The notes beneath the pieces are model-generated. The model was given only the letters and a program-made list of their open reading frames with translations. It was not told the DNA's origin and did no database searches. Below, one piece after another: positions 35,448 through 44,098 of a DNA stretch of 64,000 nt. The translations under genes were made by a program, and so were the position numbers. Numbering within the stretch: the stretch's first letter is position 1; each line of letters starts with the position of its first letter. This stretch comes from a bacterium (GTDB lineage Bacteria > Electryoneota > RPQS01), in the NCBI GenBank assembly GCA_023382385.1, contig JAHDVH010000001.1, forward strand, positions 186,001 through 250,000, read 5' to 3'.

Positions 35448-35476
35448 AAGCTAACTATCTTGAACAGGAAAGTCAA
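35448..35476 (-). promoter_or_regulatory. Promoter of pckG
   Basis: On the - strand: TTGACT, 17 bases, TAGCTT. The predicted start is near 35441, giving a leader of about 50 bases before the pckG ATG. Confidence 0.6.
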
Positions 35477-35549
35477 GTCGACACTTCATTCTGAATAACA
35501 ACATCTTAGAACATAGGAATCGGGTAGCGCGCACTCCCTACCTAAATTG

Positions 35550-35645
35550 CGGGAACGTCTGGGAATCGAACCCAGCCATCCATGTGTTACATGGACGCAA
35601 ACGGTTTTGAAGACCGCGGAGGCCACCAGTGCCCCATCCGTCCCC
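35550..35645 (-). tRNA. selC: tRNA-Sec (anticodon TCA)
   Basis: This 96-base tRNA carries selenocysteine to UGA codons. The anticodon loop CTTCAAA on a GCGGT/ACCGT stem gives TCA. A long variable arm has a 7-bp stem (TCCATGT with ACATGGA), and the T-arm CTGGG-TTCGATT-CCCAG is normal. The acceptor is 7 clear pairs plus a G-A apposition at the eighth position, where bacterial tRNA-Sec normally has 8 pairs. The discriminator is G and CCA is not encoded. SelA and SelB, its partners, are encoded on the same strand at 50.5-51.9 and 44.1-46.0 kb. It lies 19 bases after mpl and probably comes from the same transcript. Confidence 0.93.
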
Positions 35646-35662
35646 ACGGCACTCCTGCCGTG
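35645..35662 (-). other. Hairpin directly abutting the 5' end of selC
   Basis: CACGGCA pairs with TGCCGTG over 7 bp around GGAG, in the 19 bases between the mpl stop and tRNA-Sec, with the last base being tRNA position 1. No T-run follows, so it is probably a processing or insulating element and not a terminator. Confidence 0.4.
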
Positions 35663-35664
35663 AA

Positions 35665-37050
35665 TCAGTTTTCCTGCAAGAACAATTTACAGAACTTATG
35701 ACAAACGCCGTCAAAACTGCCGTTGCTCATGAAGAGAACGATGCGATCGCCGGCGGGAAATGTCGCGTGAAGATAATCAGGAATCTCTGAATTTTCGATC
35801 GCGGCGGCCGCCACACCACGCGAGGTGAGTTGTTCGACGATCGCGTCAACGTTCAGCCGTTCACCACTCGAAATTCTCTCCTTGCGATGAATCGAACCAA
35901 TAACGACCGCATCCGCCTTCGCCAGGGCCTCGGCAAACTCGTGCTGATACAGATCCCGTGTGGCAGTATTGGAGCGTGGTTCAAAGACCGCGATGACTCT
36001 TGCGTCTCTGTCATACTCACGAACGGCATCAATGGCGGCAGCCACCGCTGTCGGGTGGTGAGCGAAGTCATCGAAAACGGTCACTTCACCTGCACGCAAC
36101 ACGAGCTCGAGTCGGCGTCTGATACCCCTGAATTGTTTGGACGCTTCAACCAGCGCAAGAAGGTCCGGCTCCACTGCAGACGCGGAAGCGATGGCCATCG
36201 CCACATTCAACCGATTGTGACTTCCCAGAACAGAATCGGCATACGTTGCGAAGACCTGGTCTCCCAAGTGAACCAAGTCTGTCCCCCTAATCTGCCAAGT
36301 GCAAGTTTCCGAGAAACCGACCGTGACGACTTCACAGGGGGACAACTCAGCGAGTTTCATCGCGTGCAAGCTGTCTGACGATACAATCAACCTGCCATTA
36401 CCTGGCAACTGCGAGACCAGTCGACGATAGGATAAGAGCATTTCATCAAGCGTCGGGAAGATGTCAAGGTGATCATGCTCGACTCTCCCCAAGACGAGAA
36501 TGCTGGGAAAGTAGTCTAAGAACTTCGAGCGTTTGTCAAAGAAAGCACTGTCATACTCGTCACCCTCAATCACGAATGTGTCGCTGTTCGAGTAATGACC
36601 ACCAAAATCCAAATCTAAAGGGTCAGCACCTATCAAATAAGACGGATCATGTCCCGTTGACTTCAGGAGGTGAGCAATACAGGCCGTAGTTGTACTCTTG
36701 CCATGAGTGCCGGCGACAACAATCCTGCGTTTATGCCGCATAACTGTTCGCCGGAGCAATCCGGGAAACGACTCAAGAGGAATGTTTTTCGATAACGCTT
36801 CCTCTACCTCGATCTGTCCTCGCGATTGCACGTTGCCCACAACCACGATGGAATTCTCTTCATTGGGAACATTTTGAACGGCGTAAGGTGTACGCACTGA
36901 CACACCAGCCCTACTGAGAATCGACGCAGCAGGCTCATAGATGTTCTGATCAGAACCAGAGACAGCATAACCGGCCTCGCGAAGCAGAACAGCGACGTTT
37001 GCCATCGCAATTCCGCCAATCCCGAGCATATATATGTCTGGCTTCGTCAT
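35665..37050 (-). CDS. mpl: UDP-N-acetylmuramate:L-alanyl-gamma-D-glutamyl-meso-diaminopimelate ligase
   Basis: Mpl reattaches the recycled murein tripeptide to UDP-MurNAc, saving peptidoglycan precursors in the cytosol. The 461 residues belong to the Mur ligase family. The N-terminal Rossmann part has IGGIAMAN, the ATP loop GTHGKSTTT lies at 114-122, EGDEYDSAFFDKRSKF is the Mpl-type block, and DDFAHHPTAV plus FEPRSNT define the C-terminal domain. The SDTFVIEGDEYDSAFFD sequence favours Mpl over MurC. ATG 37050 overlaps the folD stop (ATGA). Confidence 0.93.
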   Translation of the reverse strand: MTKPDIYMLGIGGIAMANVAVLLREAGYAVSGSDQNIYEPAASILSRAGVSVRTPYAVQNVPNEENSIVVVGNVQSRGQIEVEEALSKNIPLESFPGLLRRTVMRHKRRIVVAGTHGKSTTTACIAHLLKSTGHDPSYLIGADPLDLDFGGHYSNSDTFVIEGDEYDSAFFDKRSKFLDYFPSILVLGRVEHDHLDIFPTLDEMLLSYRRLVSQLPGNGRLIVSSDSLHAMKLAELSPCEVVTVGFSETCTWQIRGTDLVHLGDQVFATYADSVLGSHNRLNVAMAIASASAVEPDLLALVEASKQFRGIRRRLELVLRAGEVTVFDDFAHHPTAVAAAIDAVREYDRDARVIAVFEPRSNTATRDLYQHEFAEALAKADAVVIGSIHRKERISSGERLNVDAIVEQLTSRGVAAAAIENSEIPDYLHATFPAGDRIVLFMSNGSFDGVCHKFCKLFLQEN

Positions 37051-37937
37051 CCCGCGTTCTTGGCACGCACGGCAAGCTGCGCCGCAAGCAGCGTATTTTG
37101 CATGAGCATCGCGATCGTCATCGGGCCGACTCCCCCGGGAACGGGCGTAATCGCTTCTGCCACACGTGCTACCGACTCGAAGTCAACATCTCCACAAAGA
37201 CCGCCGCCTTCAGATTCGTCCAGCCGGTGAATGCCGACGTCAATCACCACCGCGCCAGGCCGCACCATGTCAGCCGTGATCATACGGCGCTTCCCAGCAG
37301 CAACGATCAATATGTCTGCGAGCCGTGTCATCGTGGAAAGGTCAGACGACCGCGAATGGCACACCGTGACGGTCGCGTCTGCAAACTCACCCTTCATCGA
37401 CAGTAGTGTTGAGATTGGTCTGCCCACAAGGTTCGACCGACCCACCACAACGACATGTCTACCGATCGTTTTGATGTTGTATGATTCAAGCAGTGCCATG
37501 ATTCCGGCTGGCGTGCAAGGAACAAACCGTGGACGCCCTAGCGCCAACATGCCAGCGTTAACAGGATGCAACCCGTCAACGTCTTTCAGCGGGCTTACTG
37601 CATCAATCACTTCATCTGCGTCGAGCTGCTTCGGAAGAGGCAATTGAACCAAGATTCCATGCGTATTCACGTTTGAGTTCAAGCTGGCAATACGATCCAA
37701 CACCTCCTCCCTGCTCACGGACGCGGGCAGGACAATTGTCTCGGAATTCATTCCCAGCTTTAAAGCAGCCTTGTTCTTTGATCGCACATATACGGCTGAA
37801 GCAGGGTCATCTCCAATCAACAGCACCGCCAAGCTTGGAGTGACGTTCGAGCCACGCTTGAACTCAGCAATCTCGTTTGCAAGTCTTTCCTGGATCCGTT
37901 TCGATACGGCGTTTCCGTCAATAAGATGAAGACTCAT
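37047..37937 (-). CDS. folD: Methylenetetrahydrofolate dehydrogenase / cyclohydrolase
   Basis: FolD interconverts methylene-, methenyl- and formyl-tetrahydrofolate, supplying one-carbon units, including the methylene-THF used by ThyX. The 296 residues have YVRSKNKAALKLGM with the catalytic Lys, VQLPLPKQLD, DVDGLHPVNAG, VVVGRSNLVGRPIS and the end PGGVGPMTIAMLMQNTL. ATG 37937 overlaps the upstream glycosyltransferase stop by 4 bp; its own end overlaps mpl. Confidence 0.96.
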   Translation of the reverse strand: MSLHLIDGNAVSKRIQERLANEIAEFKRGSNVTPSLAVLLIGDDPASAVYVRSKNKAALKLGMNSETIVLPASVSREEVLDRIASLNSNVNTHGILVQLPLPKQLDADEVIDAVSPLKDVDGLHPVNAGMLALGRPRFVPCTPAGIMALLESYNIKTIGRHVVVVGRSNLVGRPISTLLSMKGEFADATVTVCHSRSSDLSTMTRLADILIVAAGKRRMITADMVRPGAVVIDVGIHRLDESEGGGLCGDVDFESVARVAEAITPVPGGVGPMTIAMLMQNTLLAAQLAVRAKNAG

Positions 37938-38881
37938 CGTTTAGTAATTTCTTTGAAATACGCAGATTCTGACAGCCCGCGCGAATATTGGCGCAGATGC
38001 AGATAGTCGAACAGAAATCGCGGAAGCTTATGAGATCTCAACGAATCCACTGTATACCGCACAATAGTAAAGACCGGCCGGGAAAACAGCAACCGATGGC
38101 ACATCCGCCAAAGACCGCCGAAGCGATCTTTGTCAAAAGGATTTGAAAACACACGATCCAAGTTCAGTTCTCTAAAAAGTCTTGGGTGATTCTTCAACAG
38201 AATTGGAATCCCCTCCCGGCCGTACGCTTCCAGATTTGCAAGCAAGCTATCAATCGATCGAAAATGGTGATGAATCGCAAGGGCTCGAGGTTCGGCGTAA
38301 ATCGGCACACCGGCATCCTCAATACGAACTCCATAATCGAGGTCTTCGCCACCCCAACAGTCGAAGGTCTCGTCAAACAGGCCGACTCGCTGCACTACGC
38401 TCTTCGAAATCGAGCAATTCCTGGTCAGAAAGTAACGGCCCGGCAACCTCTGATTACTTCCAAGCTTTACGGCCCCGCCATTATTCAGATAGTCACTAAT
38501 TGCAGTGAACTCGTCGTGTTGTGCAAAGTCAGACTTCCCGACGATCGCACAGTCTCCACGCTGGTGCGCGGACCAATGAACTGACAGAAAGTTCCGACTG
38601 ACTGTATGATCACCGTCAATCATAACGATAATCTCACCATGTGCCTTTGCGATCCCTTGATTACGCGCGAATGACCGGTTCGAAGGATCCGACAGCAATA
38701 GCGGCACTAAGTTTCGATTTCGAAATCCTGCAAGCCACTCTCTTGTTGAGTCCGTCGATGCGCACTCAACAAGAATAATCTCATAGTCATCACTGTCGAA
38801 ATCCTGTTCGATCAGTTGTGCTACCAATCTCTGTATGAACTGCTTCTGATTGAATGATATGACAATTACGCTTATCTTCAC
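37934..38881 (-). CDS. Family 2 glycosyltransferase
   Basis: The 315 residues have a GT-A fold of the GT2 family. ISVIVISFNQKQFIQRLVAQL is at the start, VMIDGDHTV is the DXD-like metal motif, and the GGEDLDYGVRI block (ED(x)xD) is typical. It probably adds a sugar to a surface glycan; donor and acceptor are unknown. GTG 38881 is preferred because it overlaps the upstream stop as GTGA and begins right at the conserved strand; TTG 38890 is possible. It is part of a four-gene glycan set (37.9-42.6 kb). Confidence 0.85.
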   Translation of the reverse strand: MKISVIVISFNQKQFIQRLVAQLIEQDFDSDDYEIILVECASTDSTREWLAGFRNRNLVPLLLSDPSNRSFARNQGIAKAHGEIIVMIDGDHTVSRNFLSVHWSAHQRGDCAIVGKSDFAQHDEFTAISDYLNNGGAVKLGSNQRLPGRYFLTRNCSISKSVVQRVGLFDETFDCWGGEDLDYGVRIEDAGVPIYAEPRALAIHHHFRSIDSLLANLEAYGREGIPILLKNHPRLFRELNLDRVFSNPFDKDRFGGLWRMCHRLLFSRPVFTIVRYTVDSLRSHKLPRFLFDYLHLRQYSRGLSESAYFKEITKR

Positions 38882-39957
38882 TGGCACCAATCAAGCCGCC
38901 TATAATGTCCGTACAGCGCGTCACCAACCTTTTGAATTTCATGTCGCGACATAACCCATTCAAGTCCTCGCGCTGCGGTTGTTTGCAAGATCTCCCGATT
39001 GGACAGGCAATCCTCCAATACCTGAGTAAGAGACATAGTGTCCGCGACTATAAAAGGGTGGTCACCGATGTATTTCAGCATCCGGTCAGGAATGTTCGTA
39101 ATCACGGGAATACCCATCGCCAGTGCCTCCACGCTGCTCATCCCGTATCCCCAACCTCCCGCATTTGTAAGCTGGTCGATAAATATGTCGCAGGAGAACT
39201 TCGCAGCGAGCGCACTTTCGTAGGACATGTCCCTGATTAAGACAAGCTCCAGAGGGTAGCGATTCGAAAGTGAATCAATCGCACTTACGATCGCATCTGT
39301 CCCTTTTAACGGATTACGTGCCGCATGGGCGATACGAATCACTTTACCGGGTCGAAAGGGCTTAGTCTGAAAGCTCGCGGCATCGAATGGAAGGTAGAGA
39401 TAGTGAATCCGAGAATCAAGATCGTGCAGATCCCACTCGGGAGTCAAATGCAGATCAGTGACTTCCTCGACACGCGGAATGAAGCCTCGAGAACGCAGGT
39501 CTGACCCATGAAAGTAGGAGACAATCGGCTTGCCACGAGCCTTCATACTGCGCGCAAACCTAGCGTCTCGAGTGAAGTCCAAGCCACCGTCAAGATGAAC
39601 GATGTCATACTCGGCGAGACTATACTGCCGAATTACTTCATTGATACGGGGCCAATTATACTCGTCACGCATCCTAAACATCGCGCGAACATGCCATGGT
39701 GGATCCCAGACTGGCAACTTGCGGTCTTCGACGCGAGAAGGAACACGGTGCGGGTCGTGTGTCACAAGATCTCGAATCCCGCGAACCCACCTCTGAATAG
39801 GCATACCAGCAAGTCCAAGGCAGATGTCATCCGGGAATTGCCATCGACTTCGCCAGAAGGTAACATACCGGCACTCATCTCCTCGTCTCTCGTGTTCACG
39901 CTTAAACAATGCCAGCGTGCCAGACACATGCTCTGGCGCAATGTAAAGTACTCTCAC
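38878..39957 (-). CDS. Glycosyltransferase, GT-B fold
   Basis: The 359 residues look like a GT4-type enzyme. An N-terminal sugar-acceptor domain begins RVLYIAPEHVSGTLALFKREH. A C-terminal nucleotide-sugar domain has VIRIAHAARNPLKGTDAIVSAI and the GYGMSSVEALAMGIPVITNIPD motif, which corresponds to the E-x7-E region. The linkage made is unknown. The start is GTG 39957, overlapping the flippase stop (GTGA). Neighbours point to a lipid-linked glycan or O-antigen-like polymer. Confidence 0.8.
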   Translation of the reverse strand: MRVLYIAPEHVSGTLALFKREHERRGDECRYVTFWRSRWQFPDDICLGLAGMPIQRWVRGIRDLVTHDPHRVPSRVEDRKLPVWDPPWHVRAMFRMRDEYNWPRINEVIRQYSLAEYDIVHLDGGLDFTRDARFARSMKARGKPIVSYFHGSDLRSRGFIPRVEEVTDLHLTPEWDLHDLDSRIHYLYLPFDAASFQTKPFRPGKVIRIAHAARNPLKGTDAIVSAIDSLSNRYPLELVLIRDMSYESALAAKFSCDIFIDQLTNAGGWGYGMSSVEALAMGIPVITNIPDRMLKYIGDHPFIVADTMSLTQVLEDCLSNREILQTTAARGLEWVMSRHEIQKVGDALYGHYRRLDWCQ

Positions 39958-41429
39958 CTTTGCACAAATCGCCTGACAACAGCGACCTCATCGGACGTAA
40001 AGAATCTTAGAAAGACAAGAAGTACCGGAAATGCAACCGCAAGCAGGATTCGCAGCGACCAATTCAACTCGAGCAATGCCGCCGCGCCGGTAAGTGCAAT
40101 TGTGATTACAGCTAAGATAGCCAATCGACGCCACTCGTATGCGATGGGATAGATTTTCTGAACCACGAGGTATAGAAGCAACGCCTGAATAACAAATGCG
40201 AAAAACGTGACCCAAGCGGCAGCGAGCATACCGTAGGTTGGCACCAATAATAGATTAGCGATCACAGTAAAAACCGCAGCCACACCTGTTACAAATGGCA
40301 GTTTCCTTGTAGCTTTCTGCAAGTAGATACCTACCATGAGATTCGCGTAGATCCCATCGAAAATGTGGGCCGCAAGGATAATCGGGAAGACAACGAGTCC
40401 GCTCCAATACGATGGAGAGATCAAATAGCCGACAATAGGGAAATTGAACTTCAGTAGAGGCGGCACCGCAAGCGTCAGCATCAGCAAGAGGCCGGATGCG
40501 ACGGCAACGTAGTACGTCAGCGTCCGAGCGTACAATCGAGGCGCCTGAGGATCATTAGCATGCTTCAGGAAGAACGGCTGCCATGCGAATCTGAAGGCGG
40601 CATTTACCACTCCCATGAACATCCCAAGTTTGTAACCTGCCGAGTAGAGGCCCGCCTCCTCGATCCCACGGAAGAGTTCCAACACTTTTCGATCCGCAAG
40701 TTCCACGACCATTACGAACAAGTAGGTTGGTATGTTGGGCAGCCCGAAAGCAAGCAGATCGGAGAATAGCACACGATCAATGCGAAATCTGCACGTCTGC
40801 AGGAAGGCGGGCAGGATCAGCGCACAAGTGACAAGACTCGCAATCAGATTTGCATATAACACGCCGAGAACACCTAGCCCCAAAGAACCTACCATCCAGA
40901 CATTCAGACTGATATTCAACACCACATTGACTATCTTCTGTGCCGAAAAGGAGAGCGGCTTGTTTTCGCTACGCAATCGAAGGAATGGGAAAGTTCCAAT
41001 GGTGTCAAAGAACAATATCCCCAGACAAATAACAATACCGATGGGCACATCGTCCGCGTTCTCCGGATTCTGAATCAAAAGCGACCCAAGCGAATCCCTA
41101 AACAAAAGTCCGAGTAGGCAGAGAACCGAAGAACTCAGTGCGACGGCAAGGAGCGCCGTTCCGTTCACCTGCGCGCTGGTGCGTCCATGGTCCTTTAGAT
41201 TATAGAAGCGCAGATAAGCAATGTCAAGTCCATATACATAAAAAGTCTGCGCGACGGCTAAGAACAGATAGTACAGTGATAGCTCGCCATAGTCAGCGGC
41301 ACTAAGACGATAGCTGTAGTATGGCAGCAGGAGGAAGGTAACAGATCTCGTCAAGATGTGCGCGAGACCGTAGATCAGCGACTCCTTAGTCAGTGACCTG
41401 AGTTTTCCTAGTATGCTTTCAGATGACAA
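39954..41429 (-). CDS. Polysaccharide flippase (Wzx-like, MATE/MOP superfamily)
   Basis: The 491 residues carry about 12-14 membrane segments and start with ESLIYGLAHILTRSVTFLLLPYYSYRLSAADYGELSLYYL, the usual opening of polysaccharide-export flippases. They move lipid-linked glycan units across the inner membrane. The start is TTG 41429, overlapping the next gene by 11 bp. The adjacent glycosyltransferases fit this role. The exact glycan cannot be told. Confidence 0.88.
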   Translation of the reverse strand: MSSESILGKLRSLTKESLIYGLAHILTRSVTFLLLPYYSYRLSAADYGELSLYYLFLAVAQTFYVYGLDIAYLRFYNLKDHGRTSAQVNGTALLAVALSSSVLCLLGLLFRDSLGSLLIQNPENADDVPIGIVICLGILFFDTIGTFPFLRLRSENKPLSFSAQKIVNVVLNISLNVWMVGSLGLGVLGVLYANLIASLVTCALILPAFLQTCRFRIDRVLFSDLLAFGLPNIPTYLFVMVVELADRKVLELFRGIEEAGLYSAGYKLGMFMGVVNAAFRFAWQPFFLKHANDPQAPRLYARTLTYYVAVASGLLLMLTLAVPPLLKFNFPIVGYLISPSYWSGLVVFPIILAAHIFDGIYANLMVGIYLQKATRKLPFVTGVAAVFTVIANLLLVPTYGMLAAAWVTFFAFVIQALLLYLVVQKIYPIAYEWRRLAILAVITIALTGAAALLELNWSLRILLAVAFPVLLVFLRFFTSDEVAVVRRFVQR

Positions 41430-42570
41430 AGAGCAAGTAGGGAATCATAAATGCGACTAGCCAGATAGGCCAAGAGCGAAGCCGCTTCGGAAGAGACGGA
41501 ACAAGAGATACAACGGCCGGCCAAGCAATAAAGAGGTAACGACCCTCGGCTTGATCATATCTTATGTTTAAGAATACAAAGGAAAGCAGAGTGCTTCCAA
41601 TCACAATCGCTCGCCAATCAAGAACATTCACATTCCTTAGTCCTACTATGAACAAGGTACTAAGTAGCACGATCGCGGGCAGCATTAGAACAAGCCCCTT
41701 CCAGTTCTGCCAAAACTCACTCCACGGAAAAATACTGGACCTTGCACAATAAAGCAAAGTGTCGACATTCGGAAGACGCCAGCTTGGCTCTCCAAAACCA
41801 ACGGATAAAGGAATCAAGCCCCCAAATAGACTGGCATTTCTTGCCGCAAGAGGAATGAGAAATGTCAGCATAAGAACGACAGAAACAAATGCAGCACGAC
41901 CGGATCTTCCCCACGAATCTAAGATGCACAGAACTACGAGCGGCGTCAAGACGAGTATTGAAAGCTTAACATAAACTCCGATCACGAAAAGAAAGACCAT
42001 GGAATAGAGAGTTCGATGTGTTCGCCGCGCCTTGTTTCGCAGATACGCCAAACATACACCCCCGCTCGCTAGCCAAGCCATCGCTTCATTTCCGGACAGC
42101 ACGCTGAATCGGACTAGTACACCGCTTAAGGCAAGCAACACAAGCAACAACAAGGTATCGGTAGATTGAAAACCGAAATGCCGCGCGATTGCGAAGGCAA
42201 TCCATGTTATACCTATCATGCACAACAGTGACAACATGCGGCCTACATACTTGACTCCAGTTTCACTATGAATGCCGCACAAGTAACAAAGAGTTGCGTG
42301 GATAAGGTAGTATATCGGCGATTGGTAATTTTCAAAGGTTGGTTCTTCTAATGCCCAATCAGATGTGATAGGCTGCGCGTTTCTCGGAAGGCTGCCTTCC
42401 TGCAATATGTGCATGGCGTAGGAAACGTGCGCCGGCTCATCGTTGTAAGCTGACAGTTTTCTCGGGGTTGAGGGGGCATTGTATGGAGTCACATGCAAAA
42501 GGTAAAGTCTTATCGCCGCGCCACACACGCAAATGATTAGAATCAGAGTGCGTGACACTACGCCACTCAA
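41419..42570 (-). CDS. Multi-pass membrane protein, glycosyltransferase 39/ArnT-like
   Basis: The 383 residues have about ten hydrophobic segments. The first loop after helix 1 carries AYNDEPAHVSYAMHIL, the acidic D-E motif in the position used by GT-C enzymes (PMT/ArnT type) for catalysis with lipid-linked sugars. The C-terminal soluble domain typical of many GT-C enzymes is missing. The role is probably transfer of a sugar from a polyprenyl-phosphate donor. The start is TTG 42570 (GTG 42558 possible), overlapping the gpmI stop. Confidence 0.65.
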   Translation of the reverse strand: MSGVVSRTLILIICVCGAAIRLYLLHVTPYNAPSTPRKLSAYNDEPAHVSYAMHILQEGSLPRNAQPITSDWALEEPTFENYQSPIYYLIHATLCYLCGIHSETGVKYVGRMLSLLCMIGITWIAFAIARHFGFQSTDTLLLLVLLALSGVLVRFSVLSGNEAMAWLASGGVCLAYLRNKARRTHRTLYSMVFLFVIGVYVKLSILVLTPLVVLCILDSWGRSGRAAFVSVVLMLTFLIPLAARNASLFGGLIPLSVGFGEPSWRLPNVDTLLYCARSSIFPWSEFWQNWKGLVLMLPAIVLLSTLFIVGLRNVNVLDWRAIVIGSTLLSFVFLNIRYDQAEGRYLFIAWPAVVSLVPSLPKRLRSWPIWLVAFMIPYLLFVI

Positions 42571-44096
42571 GCGATTCTATCGATTAATGACTTGCCCGTC
42601 ATCTCCGCAGGTTGGACTAGACCCATCAAGTCCAGAATTGTCGGCGCAATATCTCCCAATTTGCCGCCGCTGCGAAGTTGCAGCGCTTTCTCGCCATTGA
42701 AAAGCGCAATCGGAACAGGATTAGTTGTATGGGCTGTATGAGGTCCATTTGTCTCAAAGTCCCACATTTGTTCAGCGTTGCCGTGATCCGCCGTAATAAG
42801 CACGGTGTAACCGGCTACTTCAGCCGCCTTACACAGCTCCTCTGCGCCATGATTAGCCGCTTCAACCGCCTGAATAGCCGCCTCCAAAACCCCAGTATGA
42901 CCGACCATGTCGCAGTTTGCAAAGTTCACGCAGACAAAGTCATAAGCTTGAGAGTGGATCGCCTCGCACAGTCGACGTGTCACCTCCGGCTCACTCATCT
43001 TTGGCTGTAAGTCGTACGTTGCCACCTTGGGGGATGGAATCAAGATGCGATCTTCACCGGCAAACGGAGAGTCCTCTCCACCGTTGAAGAAGTATGTCAC
43101 ATGAGGATACTTCTCAGTTTCTGCGATCCGAAGTTGTCGAAGTCCCTGTTTTGAAATCACATTCCCAAGGATGTCATTCAGAAACTGCGGCCTAAACAGA
43201 ACTGGAAACGTATACTCATCGTGATACTGAGTCATCGTCACGAATGTGCCGACTTTCGTCGGGCAATCAAACTCTTGAAACAACGGATTTGTCAGTGCCT
43301 GTGTCAACTGTCGAGTTCGATCGGAGCGGAAGTTGAAAAAAAGCACAGCATCCTCATTCTGAACTCGCATTGAAGGGTCGGAAGGATCCACAATGATTGG
43401 CAAAAGGAATTCGTCAGTCACTCCAGCTTTGTATGAGTCCTTAACAGCCTGCGATACGTTGCTGCACTCGGTGCCTTCACCAAGACAGATGGCCCGATAC
43501 GCTCTCTCAACCCGGTCCCAACGCTTATCACGATCCATCGCATAGTAGCGTCCGACGATCGTTGCGATCTTTCCTACACCAAGCTGACCAATCCACCTCT
43601 GAAGCGTGGCCAAGTGGTCAATTCCGGACTGCGGGGGGGTGTCTCTACCATCCGTAAAGGCATGTACAAATACCCTTGTAAGCTCAAAGCGTTTGCAGGC
43701 CTCAAGAATTGCGCGGACATGCTGAAGTGATGAATGCACTCCTCCGTCACTGACAAGTCCGAGAAGATGCAAAGAGCAACCTTTTCTTTTCACGGTGGTC
43801 AGAAGATCAATCAGCGCGTCATTTGAATAAAATTCACCTGTTCGAATTGCGCGATCGATACGAGTGATATCCTGATAGACTATCCGACCAGCACCAATAT
43901 TTAGATGACCGACTTCGCTGTTTCCCATTTGCCCTTCTGGAAGTCCAACATCTTCTCCAGACGTAACCAGGGTGGAATAAGGGCATTCCTTCCAAACTTT
44001 GTTTAGGAAAGGTGTGTTTGCCAAAGTTACTGCGTTGTCGTGGCGAGCGGGCGCCAATCCGTAGCCGTCCAAAATTGCCAATATGATACGCCGCAT
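42567..44096 (-). CDS. gpmI: 2,3-bisphosphoglycerate-independent phosphoglycerate mutase
   Basis: Interconverts 3- and 2-phosphoglycerate in glycolysis and gluconeogenesis without a cofactor. The 509 residues are of normal length and in the alkaline phosphatase superfamily. ILDGYG holds the first metal Asp, MGNSEVGHLNIGAG the phospho-accepting Ser60, HAFTDGRDTPP a substrate loop, and TADHGNAEQM with HTTNPVP the C-terminal metal ligands. ATG 44096 lies 2 bases after the selB stop, so this housekeeping gene is co-directional with selB. Confidence 0.96.
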   Translation of the reverse strand: MRRIILAILDGYGLAPARHDNAVTLANTPFLNKVWKECPYSTLVTSGEDVGLPEGQMGNSEVGHLNIGAGRIVYQDITRIDRAIRTGEFYSNDALIDLLTTVKRKGCSLHLLGLVSDGGVHSSLQHVRAILEACKRFELTRVFVHAFTDGRDTPPQSGIDHLATLQRWIGQLGVGKIATIVGRYYAMDRDKRWDRVERAYRAICLGEGTECSNVSQAVKDSYKAGVTDEFLLPIIVDPSDPSMRVQNEDAVLFFNFRSDRTRQLTQALTNPLFQEFDCPTKVGTFVTMTQYHDEYTFPVLFRPQFLNDILGNVISKQGLRQLRIAETEKYPHVTYFFNGGEDSPFAGEDRILIPSPKVATYDLQPKMSEPEVTRRLCEAIHSQAYDFVCVNFANCDMVGHTGVLEAAIQAVEAANHGAEELCKAAEVAGYTVLITADHGNAEQMWDFETNGPHTAHTTNPVPIALFNGEKALQLRSGGKLGDIAPTILDLMGLVQPAEMTGKSLIDRIA

Positions 44097-44098
44097 TA

